Assembly: GCA_015680685.1 (NCBI GenBank)
Contig: MNCI01002011.1
Coordinates: 680,554 to 742,553 of the forward strand
Source: Gnetum montanum
Taxonomy: Eukaryota > Streptophyta > Gnetopsida > Gnetales > Gnetaceae
Direction of reading: 5' to 3'
DNA: 62,000 bases
Shown piece by piece: positions 46,871-57,887 of this stretch. Below the pieces are notes generated by a model. It had not been told where the DNA came from, ran no database searches, and saw only the letters and a program-made list of their open reading frames with translations. A program made the position numbers and the translations under genes. Every line of letters starts with the position of its first letter. Position 1 is the first letter of the stretch.

Positions 46871-48106
46871 TTTTACTTATTACTATATGTATGAATTATC
46901 TTTTATTAGTGGTTCTAATTAAGTTCTATCATTCACCAAGCACTACACCATGCATGATTAAATATTCTCATGCTTTTATGGAACCTTGTTGATTTCTATC
47001 TACTCTTGGGGATTGACCTCCTACATTTTCTATGCACTGTCCAATGAAAAATAGGAGTGAATAATTTGTTTGATTATAGGTGAGTTCTAGTACATGTCTT
47101 GTGATGTTAATTAAAATTTGAACCTTAATGTGTTCTTTTTGTCGTTATTCCTGTTTTCATTTATCTGACAAAGAGTGCTATCATACTCATTCTATTGTGA
47201 TTTCTTCAAATATTGAATTGTTCAGTATTTTTGGATTTCATTCTTCTATGATATAACTCATTTTATATACATGGTTTTAGATTTTCTCTTTCTAGCTCTT
47301 TAATTTAAATGTAAGCATTGATTATCATTTTTTGTGCTATCTAATATTCATGCTACCGATGCTGTGAATCCAAATTTGGCTAAGTTATTTGTGATACTGC
47401 TGGGCTAAGTCAGTTGGTCGAGTTATTTGTAATATTTTGATTAAACATATTAAGTAAAATTAGGGTATCACATAACTTTTAAAATGACATGAAAATGAGT
47501 TAACCACGTCAACCACCACCTCTCACTCCATATAGTAAAAGTTTTAGTTCTGCTAATCCATTTCTCTTCTCATTTCTTGTACAGCTACTTATTGATTCAA
47601 GCTTTTAAAGTTTATGTTTTTTGTTATAAAAAAATTTAAAATGAAAAAGGTAAAAAGAAACAACTGTTCCTCAATGCACCAGTATTTGTCACATTCTATA
47701 ATTTTAGTACAGAATGAAACTACTTCACCACAATTTCAGACCTAACACTCTCTGTGATTGGTCTTCATGCACAATTTCAGTACAAAAGATATCATCCATA
47801 GGCTTTCTTCCACCGTTTGTTAGCGTTGGATTGAAAACCATTGGCGCTGGCGCCTGATGAGATGGCTGGGAAAAATATAAAATATAAATCCCATGGGGAA
47901 AAAGGAAAAAATCCAAAGTTAATAAAGGCTCTGAGTTTTCTATCACTAAATTTTGCAGCATACAAGTTTAAGGGGCTGGTTTAGGGTAATACGCCGTAAT
48001 AATAAAGCCGTCTGATAGCAGCATATAACGAGGTAAACGCAAAGACTAACCGGGAAGAATGATAGAAAAGAAAAATGGCAGATGCTGTTGCAGATTTGCA
48101 GAGACG
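46871..48106. other. Intergenic and 3' flank of the GPI-protein gene
   Basis: No retroelement domain recognised. The part next to 48106 is probably the 3' UTR of the minus-strand gene; I see no AATAAA on that strand near the stop. A minus open frame at 47725-47961 has no recognisable domain and may be UTR. Confidence 0.4.
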
Positions 48107-49239
48107 CTAAGGCAGCAGCAGCAGGAGCGACAGCATAAAGGAAGAAGATAACGGCAAAAGGTATGAAATAGCATATGAAGTTAAAAATGAAGAAGAAGAG
48201 GAAGAGATGGTGGTGGTGGAGGTGGCGGTGATGCGCTGGGAAACGTCGAAATCACCGCGTTTGGAGGAGTTACTGCAGGCTTCATTGACGGTGATGCGGA
48301 CGTCCTTAATGGTAGCGTTGTTGTAGAATTGGAAGTTGGACATGATGTTATCCAAGCAATTCAGAACACCAAGCGTCTCGTTGGAGCATCCTCCATTGCA
48401 GTACTCATCCGTCTCATCCTTTGCAACATCCAGTGTTCCCAAAGAACCCAGCCTGAACTTCTCCTGGCATTTCGTCACCTGTATTTTTAACTGATCATGA
48501 TGTTATATTATCCTCGATACAATATTTTGTAACCCCCATAAAATAGGGAATATGGTGTTATATATTGCTAACTGTTAGACGGGATAATGCTATCTTATAT
48601 AGTGCTGATTGTTGGACAATACAAAGAGGCATGTAAAAAGGAATGCTTTGATGAATGTTGAATTTTATCAGTTTTATCAGAATAGATAAACAGCATAATA
48701 TAGATATGATCAAATTTGAAGTGATTTTTATTTTATTTTAGACGGTTTAGGCTTGTGTTAAAGGATTAGATAATAAGGTTATAAGAAAGGTTGCTACGTA
48801 AGGGAAACAATAAAGATCTGAAAAACTATTGTCTAAAAAGCTTTTCATAAAAAAATCAGACTCCATTTTGTTAAGACAAGGGTGGTATAATGATGATGAA
48901 TTGTTTTCTTCATATCAAAATCAAGTTTCAAAATCTTGGTTTGTGAAGTGAGGCTTACATGATTGAAGCAAACAAGAGCTTTGCCCACGACATCAGGCGT
49001 GTTTCCGGGATCAAGGCCACCATCCTGCTGTGCCTGCCCTGTCGCTGCTGCTGCAGCACTATCATCATCACCTGCAAATTGTCAAAATACAAATGTGATC
49101 CACCACATATGGATTAAAATTACTATGATTTTCTGCATGGAAATTTACCTGCTGCAGCAAATACAGCTGCAATAGACAGGAGGAGGAGGACGCATACGAG
49201 AGCATGAAACAAAAATATGAGTTTCTTCATCGACTCCAT
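48107..49239 (-). CDS. Secreted, probably GPI-anchored cysteine-containing plant protein (3 exons)
   Basis: Exons, minus strand: 49239-49149 (ATG at 49239-49237), 49071-48959 and 48478-48107 (stop TAG). Introns of 77 and 480 bases have GT donors (GTAAAT, GTAAGC) and AG acceptors (TTTGCAG, ATACAG), and phases fit. The 191-residue product has a signal peptide (residues 1-30, hydrophobic CVLLLLSIAAVFAAA), an acidic/Ala linker, and a conserved-looking core with six Cys (65, 72, 95, 99, 109, 136) reading DPGNTPDVVGKALVCFN, TDEYCNGGC, LNCLDNI and FYNNATIKDV. A Ser/Thr-rich stretch and hydrophobic C-terminal tail (LLPLSSSFMLSLLLLLP) follow, as in GPI-anchor signals. Three N-glycosylation sequons (101, 122, 138). 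I recognise it as the plant-specific family annotated DUF7731; function unknown. It is the only intact host gene in the window. Confidence 0.82.
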
Positions 49240-50649
49240 ATCCTCGAGTTATTGTCTGTATGTGCTACAGCTGCTTTGTTACTCCTAGAACCGCGTTTTA
49301 ACATAAAGCGGACCACAGACAAAACAATATTTGTTGTCGTTGTTGGTGGCTGGCAGGCATGAAGCGTGATTGATTGCTTCACTAAACCAAACAGGGTAAG
49401 CAAAAAAGTTGTTAAGGAATGTCACCCACGACGGAAATTGCAGGCACGCACTTCTATGCAAAGCAGTAAAGTTGGTTATTTCCTCTTGCCAGACACGGGC
49501 AGCAGCAGCTACTACATTTCTGAACAACGACGGATGAGGCCTGTAAATCTAGCACCTTCTCCAGATTAGTTTCCTGTAATTTTCACACAAGCTCAACAAG
49601 CCACCAAACAGGTTCGGAAATTCACATAAGCTATTCCAATACCCAACTTTTCTTTTCTTCTTCACGGTTCGCAATTTTAGGAATCTCAATTTTTTATTCA
49701 CTTTTCTTATTTACGGTTCGCTATTTTAATACGAAACTGAACGTTTATGAGGACTTCTTAGATTTGTCGAACCCGTTCAGAATTACTGTTACAAAATTTT
49801 GTCCAGCCAAAATTTCTTTTACACCATTTTTATTTTCTTGCATAACTCAGTGTAAACTACTCTAATCCAACCTATAACCTGAGTTCTGTATGTTTTGGTG
49901 TTTCATGGTGGTGTGAGATAGTTTTCTGCTTTGGTGGCTTCGAAATAAGCCTCACCATGCTAGCCGCTAGCAGCCAACCAGTGAGTTTTTAAATCTAAAT
50001 TGCTTTGTTTTCTTTTCCTTGTTTTTTAAAGAAATTGACCTATCATTATCGTTGTCCAAGGACTGCTAGCGCCATCAGCAAATTCATCTGGTAATTAATT
50101 ATGTAGTTTCCAACTTCAAAATTTATTCATTTTATTTAGTAAAAAAACATATAATAGAATAGAATATAACATGGACCTTCACTTGCTAATGAGATGATAG
50201 TTCAATTGTGATTGATAATTGTGTTTATTTGTTTAGTAACAAGTTGTCGGTTGTAGAACCAAAAATAGATGACTTTTATAAAACTTAGGTAAAATATAAA
50301 GGTATGTTAGATGCTCAACTAATTGAGCAATGCTCACTAATATTAAGTAACAAGTTGTAAGTTTGAACTTGTTAAAAAGAGCTACATGTTCAAATTTCTT
50401 TATATATCATAAAGATTATACTTAAAGCTTCTTGCTATGTCTTTTCTAGTTATTCTATGTATTTTTAGTAATTATAATATAAAATTTATGGTAATGACTT
50501 AGTCCTAACGATGAGTTAAAGATGCACTATTAATCTTTTAAGTCATGAATCCATTAGTTAAGTGTTCCAACAACGAGGGTTTCTACAGCTTTGAGTGTTC
50601 TTGTAGTGAGGGTTTCTACATTAATCTAAGGTAACAAGAGGTCTTACAT
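49240..50649. other. 5' flank of the gene; intergenic
   Basis: Higher G+C and less repetitive than its surroundings up to about 49570, consistent with a promoter/5' UTR region, though I see no convincing TATA box. Beyond it, only short local duplications (TTACGGTTCGC at about 49663 and 49712; GAGGGTTTCTACA at about 50574 and 50609). Confidence 0.4.
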
Positions 50650-51410
50650 TGATATTACGTGCAATGCCATTAGATTAAGTTGGTGATCCTTTAGGTAGAA
50701 CCATTGTTTCTTTACCTTTCTACAAATTTTCTCATGATTTATATGAATCTATTACTCATGAAATTTCTAAAAGATATGTTTTCATGCAAATTATAAATTA
50801 TTTACTTCATTTCTCAAGTTTTTTGAATCATTTAAATTTGGTTTCAAAAGATCAAGGTTTGGATATTGTCCATTCTTGTTATTTGTCAAACTCATTTTTG
50901 TTGGTAGAATTTGTTGATTTGACAATAGTTTCTAAGGCCCTTGATGTTGGTGTTTTTAATCACCATCATGCATTATTGATTATTTGAAAGTAGGCTCCCT
51001 CTTTTAATCCAACATCTCCTAAATTCTAAAAAGTTCCTTATTTTGTTAAATTGCTGAATCTTCCATTAATTTTTGAAAAGGTTGAAAGGGATATCATATC
51101 TCATATTGGACCAATTAAGCATTCTGAGATCCTCACTTCAGCTAATGGTTTTTGCATGATTTGATATATGATTAAAGTAGATCTTGATTCGCTTAAGTAA
51201 GAATATCTTCTACATGTAAGAAGAATTGATTATGTGTAGAAGGTTGTTCATTATAATATTCTAAAGTCATATCACTATTGTCATCATGAGATTCACATGT
51301 TTCATTCATGTCTTTTTATGCTACACAAAAATGCAATGCAAGCACATTAGCAACAAGCTATTGTAAATGCTACTAAGGTTTTTTCTACTAATGTTAAAGA
51401 TTCTATTAAG
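50650..51410 (+). pseudogene. LINE ORF1-like relic with zinc knuckle
   Basis: The plus frame with stops reads LNLPLIFEKVERDIISHIGP, then IKVDLDSLK...EYLLHVRRIDYV.KVVHYNILKSYHYCHH and IHMFHSC. The order 'V-D-L...Y...L-x-Y-x-x-I/L...C-x2-C-x4-H-x4-C' is that of plant LINE ORF1 proteins with a DUF4283-type N-terminus. It is cut off by the LTR at 51414. It need not belong to the LINE at 31 kb. Confidence 0.45.
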
Positions 51411-51413
51411 GTT

Positions 51414-52287
51414 TGATGAGCGGCAAGGTACCCCTACACCCAACCATACAAATCACAAGCATTCATGTGCAATTCAGTCGAATTCCACAAACTATAATTA
51501 CTAAATAGTGTGTGTGTTGTTTGTTCATTGTCTTCCCAATCCCACTTGTGGATTGCAATTGTATGGTTAAGTGTGACTGAGGCATAAGATTTTTATTATT
51601 TTGTGTTTTTATGGAATTACTTACCTAGAACAAGAATAAAAGTAAGAGTGATTAAAAGTAAGATCGATTAATTGCTTAGTAAATTATCATCTAATCTAGC
51701 CTAACACAAGTAACCATTCCCACTTCCTGAACACATCCTGAACTTTGTGCAAACACTACTGGACTATCAAATACTAGTTGTTTCTGAGCTACCAAGTGTC
51801 ACACATATGCTTGAAGGGGTCATGCTTGTGTATCTTAATAAGTTGCTTGATTAATCAAAATTAATTACTACATAAATAACATTAATGTAAATTGCATAAA
51901 ATCACAATATATATATAAATGCATAAGAAAGAAAGTCTCAAGCGCTGCAAGGAATGAACCAAAGAGTTCATCTTTATTACTAATGCAATGGTGCACTTAG
52001 GTACATCAATGCTTAAATAAAGGTTCGTTCACACTTAGATCTCCTGCTGCAGGCACTTGGAAAATATTCTAACTCTCAAATGAACAAACTGCAAGAGTTT
52101 CCCCACTTGAATGCCAAAAAATTCCTCCCAATTGTGTGCCTAGACACTATATTTATAGACCAGGGAGTAACCCTGTGATATCGAATGTATGATATTGCAT
52201 CTTGGACCACAATATCACGTACCCAATATCGTGTACTCGATATCGCAGCCACTCCGATATCAGAGCATTGAGAAACATGATTTATCA
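51414..52287 (-). repeat. Family-G LTR 'A' (874 bp)
   Basis: Minus-oriented LTR, TGATAAATCA...CTCATCA. On its right is the polypurine-type sequence ATCATGGGGGTA (minus strand, 52288-52299), so it is the 3' LTR of the element to its right. TATA box TATAAATA on the minus strand (52150-52157). An AATAAAG polyadenylation signal lies near 51970-51976. Confidence 0.85.
52177..52261 (-). promoter_or_regulatory. RATATY hexamer array upstream of LTR A TATA box
   Basis: Six hexamers: GATATC 52177, GATATT 52191, AATATC 52211, AATATC 52225, GATATC 52239, GATATC 52256. Steps 14, 20, 14, 14, 17. The first lies 20 bp from the TATA box. Confidence 0.65.
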
Positions 52288-53745
52288 TACCCCCATGATT
52301 GAATGAAAACTCATCCTCGAGTACAGAAGAAGAGGGACAAGTCCTTTACAAAATATATTAGGGGGTGTGGACTTATTTGATTGACATGCAGAGTGACACA
52401 GAGAAAATAGACAAATACAAAAGTGCCCGAGCATACAATATTACAATTGTGTACAAAATTGAGTGTTCATGACAATAGTAAAGAACACCAATGGATCCAA
52501 AGGACATCCAACCCCTCTTGGAAATAGAAGAATGAGGGAGAGGTAGAAGAGATCCAGCAGTTATGAACCATCTCCTACGAGTGGTATGGTTGCATCTTCC
52601 TTGGTGACAACAGTCCCACTTCCAATCCATGCTTCCCACTGCAGTCACAACAAAACCAAGGATTAATATATATAGTGTACAGATAATGGTTGAATACCTT
52701 GTCTCGTCTGTGAGTTTATCTAGCCAAGTTGTGATTGTGATAGATTAGTTGCTTGATATTGTTAGTGGAAAAATTAACAAATGGGTTAAGTAAGAGAAGT
52801 GATCCATAAAATTCAGAAAAAATCTTAACATAAGGAATACTAGAAAGAGGGTATTCACAACAACAAAAAGGAGTTCATTACAAATAGTTGTGAATGTATG
52901 TACAATTGGATGATATGGATGGGGTAAATAAAAAGAATTTGATTGTAACAATGTCTAAGGGTAAAGAACTTAACTTAACCAAATTAAAAGATATGCAAGT
53001 GAGTCCTCCCCAAAGTAGGAATAGGCCTTTTATGCCTTTTCATGATCTCATTTGTCTCCCTTTTCTTAACTTACTTCTCTAGATCCATTTTTGTCATTAG
53101 ATCCATTTTGACCAAAACTTGGATTATGGATTGTGGATTGTACATTCTGGTTGAGGGATCCTTGAACAAAGTCAAAGAGAGGAGAATCACTAAAGAAGTG
53201 GTTGCCTTCATCAATTGGGCCAAGTGGAGGTGGAAATATGTTTGACCCCTTGCCCTTCACAAGCTCGTGTTGGTGCTCTAGTTGACGATCCCTTAATCTT
53301 TGTGCTTCAGTGGGATGATAATCCCTTGAGTCAAGATCTCACATCTCGTATTCTCCATGAAGATGTTGAAGCCCGTGTCATGAAAGCATTAGCTAGAGCA
53401 TTGTTCAAATAGATTAGTTAGGCGACAACACAATGTTTCCTTCCATATCATCCCACCAGATCAGTTCATCTTGATGCAAGATGAAGGTAAAGTCTAGTAC
53501 ATACTCATTAGGATGAGCATATGCCATCTGATATTGTTGAGGCACTTGAATTGCCCTGAATGGAGATGGTCCCCTATGAGAAGAAGCCATTTTGTGTTAA
53601 TAAATAATGTGAAGTTGAGTTTTAATTTAATGATAATAAATTTTTGTTGTAGGGTTTGACTCTTAGGGTTTGAACAATGAGGTTACTAAGTTTCACTGGG
53701 TTTAGATAGTGCATGAAGAACTATAGTCCTTGGCAACGGTGCCAA
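52288..53745 (-). mobile_element. Gag-only deletion derivative of family G
   Basis: Internal domain of only about 1.46 kb between LTR A and LTR B. From the right: primer-binding site TGGCACCGTTGCCAAGGA (53727-53744, tRNA-Asp type), gag N-terminus (53591-53066), then 3' noncoding DNA. That DNA contains a stretch matching 58.59-58.72 kb (GATATGCAAGTG.GTCCTCCC) and a TGTGACTGCAG also found at 57.89 kb. Protease to integrase and the accessory ORF are deleted. Confidence 0.75.
53066..53591 (-). pseudogene. Family-G gag N-terminal fragment
   Basis: ATG at 53591 (MASSHRGPSPFRAIQVPQQY), then AYAHPNEYVLDFTFILHQDE, RLRDRQLEHQHELVKGKGSN and NVQSTIHNPSFGQNGSND. Matches the gag at 2.75-3.52 kb. Two or three stops/frameshifts. 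It ends at the deletion point near 53060. Confidence 0.7.
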
Positions 53746-54792
53746 TGATGAGAAGCAAGGTACCCCTATGCCCAACCATACGAATCACAAGCATTCATGT
53801 GTAATCCGATCGAATTCCATAGACTATAATTACTAAGTACACTAGAGCTAAACATTGTGTGCATGTTGTTCATTCATTATCTTCCCAGTCCCACTTGTGG
53901 AATGCAATTGTATGGTTAAGTGTGACTAAGGCATAAGATTTTTATTATTTTGTGTTTTTATGGAATTACTCACCTAGAACAAGAATAAAAGTAAGAGTGA
54001 TTAATTTCTAAGTAAACTATAGTCTAATCTAGCCTAACACAACTAACCCTTTCCACTTCCTGAACACATCTTGAACTTTGTGCAAAAACTGCTAGACTAT
54101 CAAACGCTAGTTATTGCTAAGCTACCAAGTGTCACATGTATGTTCAAAGGGGTCATGCTTTTGTATCTTAATAAGTTGCTTGATTCGTATGGTTGGGCAT
54201 AGCATAAGCAACCAATCCTATCTTCCATGCACATCCTGAGCATATCCTAACCACCACTGGGTTACCAGACATTAAGCATCACTGGGTTACCAAGTGTTTG
54301 ATATATGCTTGAGATGGTCATGCCTATGGTTCTTATAAAATATGAAAAGAACAATAAACATAAAGTGATAGTAATAAAGGACTTTGGAATGCTTAAAATG
54401 TTGAAATATTAAAGTGTTTTAATGCTTAAGTAATTAAATCCAAATGCTGCAAGGAATATTCAAAAAGCTCATCTTTATTGCTGCTCACAACAATGGGCTC
54501 AGGTACATTAGTGCTTGAATAAAGAGATATACACCTTTCTCACACCTGCTATGAGCACTTAGGAAATATTCTAACTTACATGAAAAAAAAATATAAGGGC
54601 TTCACTACAACTACCAAAAAGATGCCATAAATGTTGTGGGTGTGCACATATTTATAGCGAGAGATAGACTCTGCGTTAATGGGGTTGCATTAACGCATGG
54701 ATGGATACATTGATGGGGTCATGTCAACATGGCTGCATCAACGAGGCTTTATTAATGTGGCCTAGTTAACATATCAACTGAACACTTCATCA
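53746..54792 (-). repeat. Family-G LTR 'B' (chimeric, 1047 bp)
   Basis: 53746-54180 matches LTR A closely. At 54181 the match stops at a 22-bp perfect inverted copy of this LTR's own 53766-53787, after which a second, more diverged LTR body follows. That body repeats the middle of the LTR (CACATCCTGAGC..., GGTTACCAAGTGT, GGTCATGC). It ends CATCA at 54792 before a polypurine-type sequence (GTGGGGGTA on the minus strand). TATA box at 54649-54656. It serves as 5' LTR for the element on its left and 3' LTR for that on its right. Confidence 0.75.
54675..54778 (-). promoter_or_regulatory. RTYRAY hexamer array upstream of LTR B TATA box
   Basis: Hexamers at 54675 GTTAAT, 54689 ATTAAC, 54709 ATTGAT, 54723 GTCAAC, 54737 ATCAAC, 54751 ATTAAT, 54765 GTTAAC, 54773 ATCAAC. 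Steps 14, 20, 14, 14, 14, 14, 8. The first is 19 bp from the TATA box. Same layout as LTR A with a different hexamer. Confidence 0.65.
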
Positions 54793-55099
54793 TACCCCCA
54801 CGACTGAGTGAAAACTTGTTCTCAAGTTTATTACAATTTGGAAGGTATGAAGTTATTGACAGTACACACAAAAATACACATTTACATACACACAAACTAA
54901 ATTAATATATTAAGTGCCCTAGTGTATGAAATTTTTTTTACAAAATTGTGATTTTCATAGACAATGAAATCAAACACCTTGATAGCCATAGATTATCAAC
55001 CTTGCCAAAATGCTAAAGTTGCTAGAGAAGGTCACACAGTTCCTGGTGGTGGTGGTTCTGATAAGCCTTCACTAGCTTTTGGTGCACACAGTGGTTGAG
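54793..55099 (-). other. Family-G 3' noncoding region
   Basis: Polypurine tract at 54793-54801. Text such as AAGTGCCCTAG and ACAAAATTGTGATTTTCATAG corresponds to 52418-52475 beside LTR A. Confidence 0.55.
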
Positions 55100-57887
55100 G
55101 CATTGATGATGATTGTCCTGCAGCTACTACAACTTTTGGAGGTAATCAAAAATCCTCCAACAATGTCCACATCTTCTCCTCTTTTCTTCTGGGATCGTTC
55201 ATTGTCTAGGCAACTTCACCGATGTGTGCTAGAATGGGAACATCCCAAGGGCATGGAAGTACAAGAAAGAGTTTCTTCAAATTAACAAACCAAGAAGCGA
55301 ATTATTTTCATTCAATATCAAATGCTTGGACCGATGTTTGCAATTTCTGGTAGTCATTCATTCGTCGAGCCAAGTTCTATGCAACTGTGTGTTGTCCTTC
55401 AAAATGGGTGCAAAGAACTTCAAGTTCTACATTGGCTAATTCTAACTTTTGCTTTGTCTCTTTATGCTCTTGGAACTTGCCCTTGTATAAAGAATACAAG
55501 GTGGCCACTTATTTCTCCAAGTTTGACTATGGCCTTCCAGCTATCAGCATAGCCAGGTTTGCATAACGGAGATTGGCTAACTCCATGTATTCTGTCATCT
55601 CTTCAATTTGTAGCTCTTTGAGATGGATCTTAGCCTAGTTGTAGGTGTTAAATTCATCAAAGATGGGCTGCCACACCTCACCTCCTTCCCTGAGCTATTG
55701 GAGTGCTTGGTTCATCTTAGCCTTTGCAACTTGAATCTCTTTTTCATTGACTTCCTTTTGCAAACCCACTTGGTCCCTATAATGATTTTTTACTCATTCA
55801 AACTTAAGGGCCTCATTTTTCCAATTGGTGATTTCAATAGCTAATTTTTGTCACAAGGCTTGAACTTCCTCCATGGACAAATTATGATTTTTAGCTACTA
55901 ATCTTCTTACATTAGTGTTTACCTTGGATAGCTCCTCCTGCTATTGGTGGATAAAATCTTTCATGTGTTGATTTTCCACACCAACGTTGTGTAGGCGATG
56001 AAATTCTATGGTCAACTTGACATTCTCCTGGTGAACCTCTGCCAAGTCCTTGTTTAGATAGTAAGAACGAGCATTTGTTAAGGACTTGTCAAAAATTGTT
56101 GACTCTTGCTCATTCTCAACTCTCTAAAGTTTGGTTTGAAGCTATTGAAAAGCTTCATCCCTGGTGAGTTCACGGTTGAGAAGAGTTGGATCAGCAAGTT
56201 GGGCCCTTAGTTGGGCAACTTCCATAGCTAAGCATTGATAATCTACTTGGGATATGTCAAGTTACCCCTCCAAGATGAGGCACTTGCCCCTTGCTGAGAG
56301 TAGTTTTGACTGAGTGGTATTGATGTTGTCCAGAAGATAAAAAACATCTGGAAGCGGTTGCTCGGTTCCCACCAGTTAGTCCAACAATTCTTCATGTTGG
56401 GCTACGTTGATTCTGCTATGTTGAGTTTCTATGGATGTCTGTACATCTCCAAGTCCATGTATATCTAGTACAGGCACCATAGGTGCATTAAGAGCCGTAG
56501 AAATTTTGTTAGCAACCACTTCTACTGCAACCTCTTATCCTTGGTGTTGCATTACTAGGACTGTCGCCTCCTCTTCATCTTCCAAGTGCACTGAGAAAGT
56601 AGCGGCATTTCCTAAAATTTTAGGAAATAGTTGTTGGGTGGACACCATTACTTCTTAGACACTAGGGTCTATTCTTGCAGGAACTTGTGTTCATGTGGTA
56701 GAAAACATTAGCCCTACTCTCTCCAATAGACTTACAGATCGAGCCACTAGTTCAAGATGGATCATTGTAGGGTGGTACATCAAAGGGTCTTCTCCATCGC
56801 CAATTCCTACTGATTGCTCTTGCTAGCTCAAGAGCGATTGTGGAATCTTGTGTATGTGTTCTATGATCGTTTGTGAGCTTGACCTTGTTGTTTGTGCTGA
56901 CGATGGAGGTGTTTGCTGCTCTTCCCTTATTTGCATTGTGGTAGGAGTCTTGTCTTTCATCATTTTTCACCACGAGGTAATTGGAGTATGACGAAGTATA
57001 TCATTAGCATAGCATGTTATCCTTATTCGTTTGCACAACTTTCTAATTAGGCAGGGAAAGGGTAGAACTTTCCTTCCATGATCGTTTTCAACAAATCATT
57101 TTTTAATTTCAATAAAAAGTAACTATGGAAGGTTAATGGGGAGCTTCCCACTTAGAGAGATACATGCACAAGCAGAGAAGGCAATGATTTTGCTGGGTCT
57201 TACCGTTGGATTCAAGTGCTAAGATGTAATTTTTTAGTAGACTTTCTCTGTGGTGGTTAGTATTCCAAACTCCTTACGTTCTACCCCATAGCACCATCTA
57301 ATCCACTCCCCTTTCACCTCGGGGTCCGCTTATTTTGGAATCTCCACCACATCAGCTCCAGTCTCAGGCAACCCAAAAGCTTGCATGATTTCTTCTATAG
57401 AGTAAGATACATAAATGTCCTTGATTCTTACTCTAGACCTTGGTTGCCGATTCGTCTAGAAGAGATAAGTTTCCCCTAGGTACCATTCACCACTAGAGGT
57501 GATGATTGGCCACATAGGAGAATTTTGCAGTTGGGTTTTGACTTCTTTTGGTGCATTTTCTAGAAACGGTTCAAAGTTTTACTCCTAAAGGACCATTCGT
57601 TGTAGCTCCCTCAGCTTGATAGCATCAATATAGGCTTAGGTCAGGGTGACCTCAAGTCATGGCGCTACCATTGGAGTCTCATCCCTTTGCAATTGTTCGT
57701 TAGGGATGTCCCCTTCAGGAATTTGATGAACATATTCCACATCAAGTTCTTCGTGGAGAGGGCCAGTTGCATGTGAGCCCTCCTCATGCTCTTGAAGTCA
57801 TGTGCCCCATCCTCTTCCTATTTTAGGTCACTTGTCCCTTGGTTGGGATGGTCCTTCTCCCCTTGGATTCCTCGATTTAGGTGCCAT
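55100..57887 (-). pseudogene. Accessory (extra) ORF of family G, copy 2
   Basis: Starts MAPKSRNPRGEGPSQPRDK at 57887, just after TGTGACTGCAG. It lies between pol (59.98-62 kb) and the 3' LTR B, the place of env-like or additional ORFs in Athila/Tat elements. N-terminal half: VRIKDIYVSYSIEEIMQAFG, then LLFIEIKK and VLPFPCLIRKLCKRIRI (57040-57125), resembling the 'putative plant transposon protein' domain. C-terminal half (56200-55200): long charged coiled coil with AEVHQENVKLTIEFHRLHNV, LVAKNHNLSMEEVQAL and ELANLRYANLAMLI (55545-55622). No signal peptide or membrane segment, so not env-like in content. About 20 stops over 920 codons. Homologue at 15.1-16.8 kb. Confidence 0.6.

Noticed and set aside
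47725-47961. 78-residue minus-strand frame downstream of the GPI-protein gene as a fourth exon
   Set aside because: The upstream exon ends in a proper stop after a GPI-type tail; no phase-compatible reason to extend.
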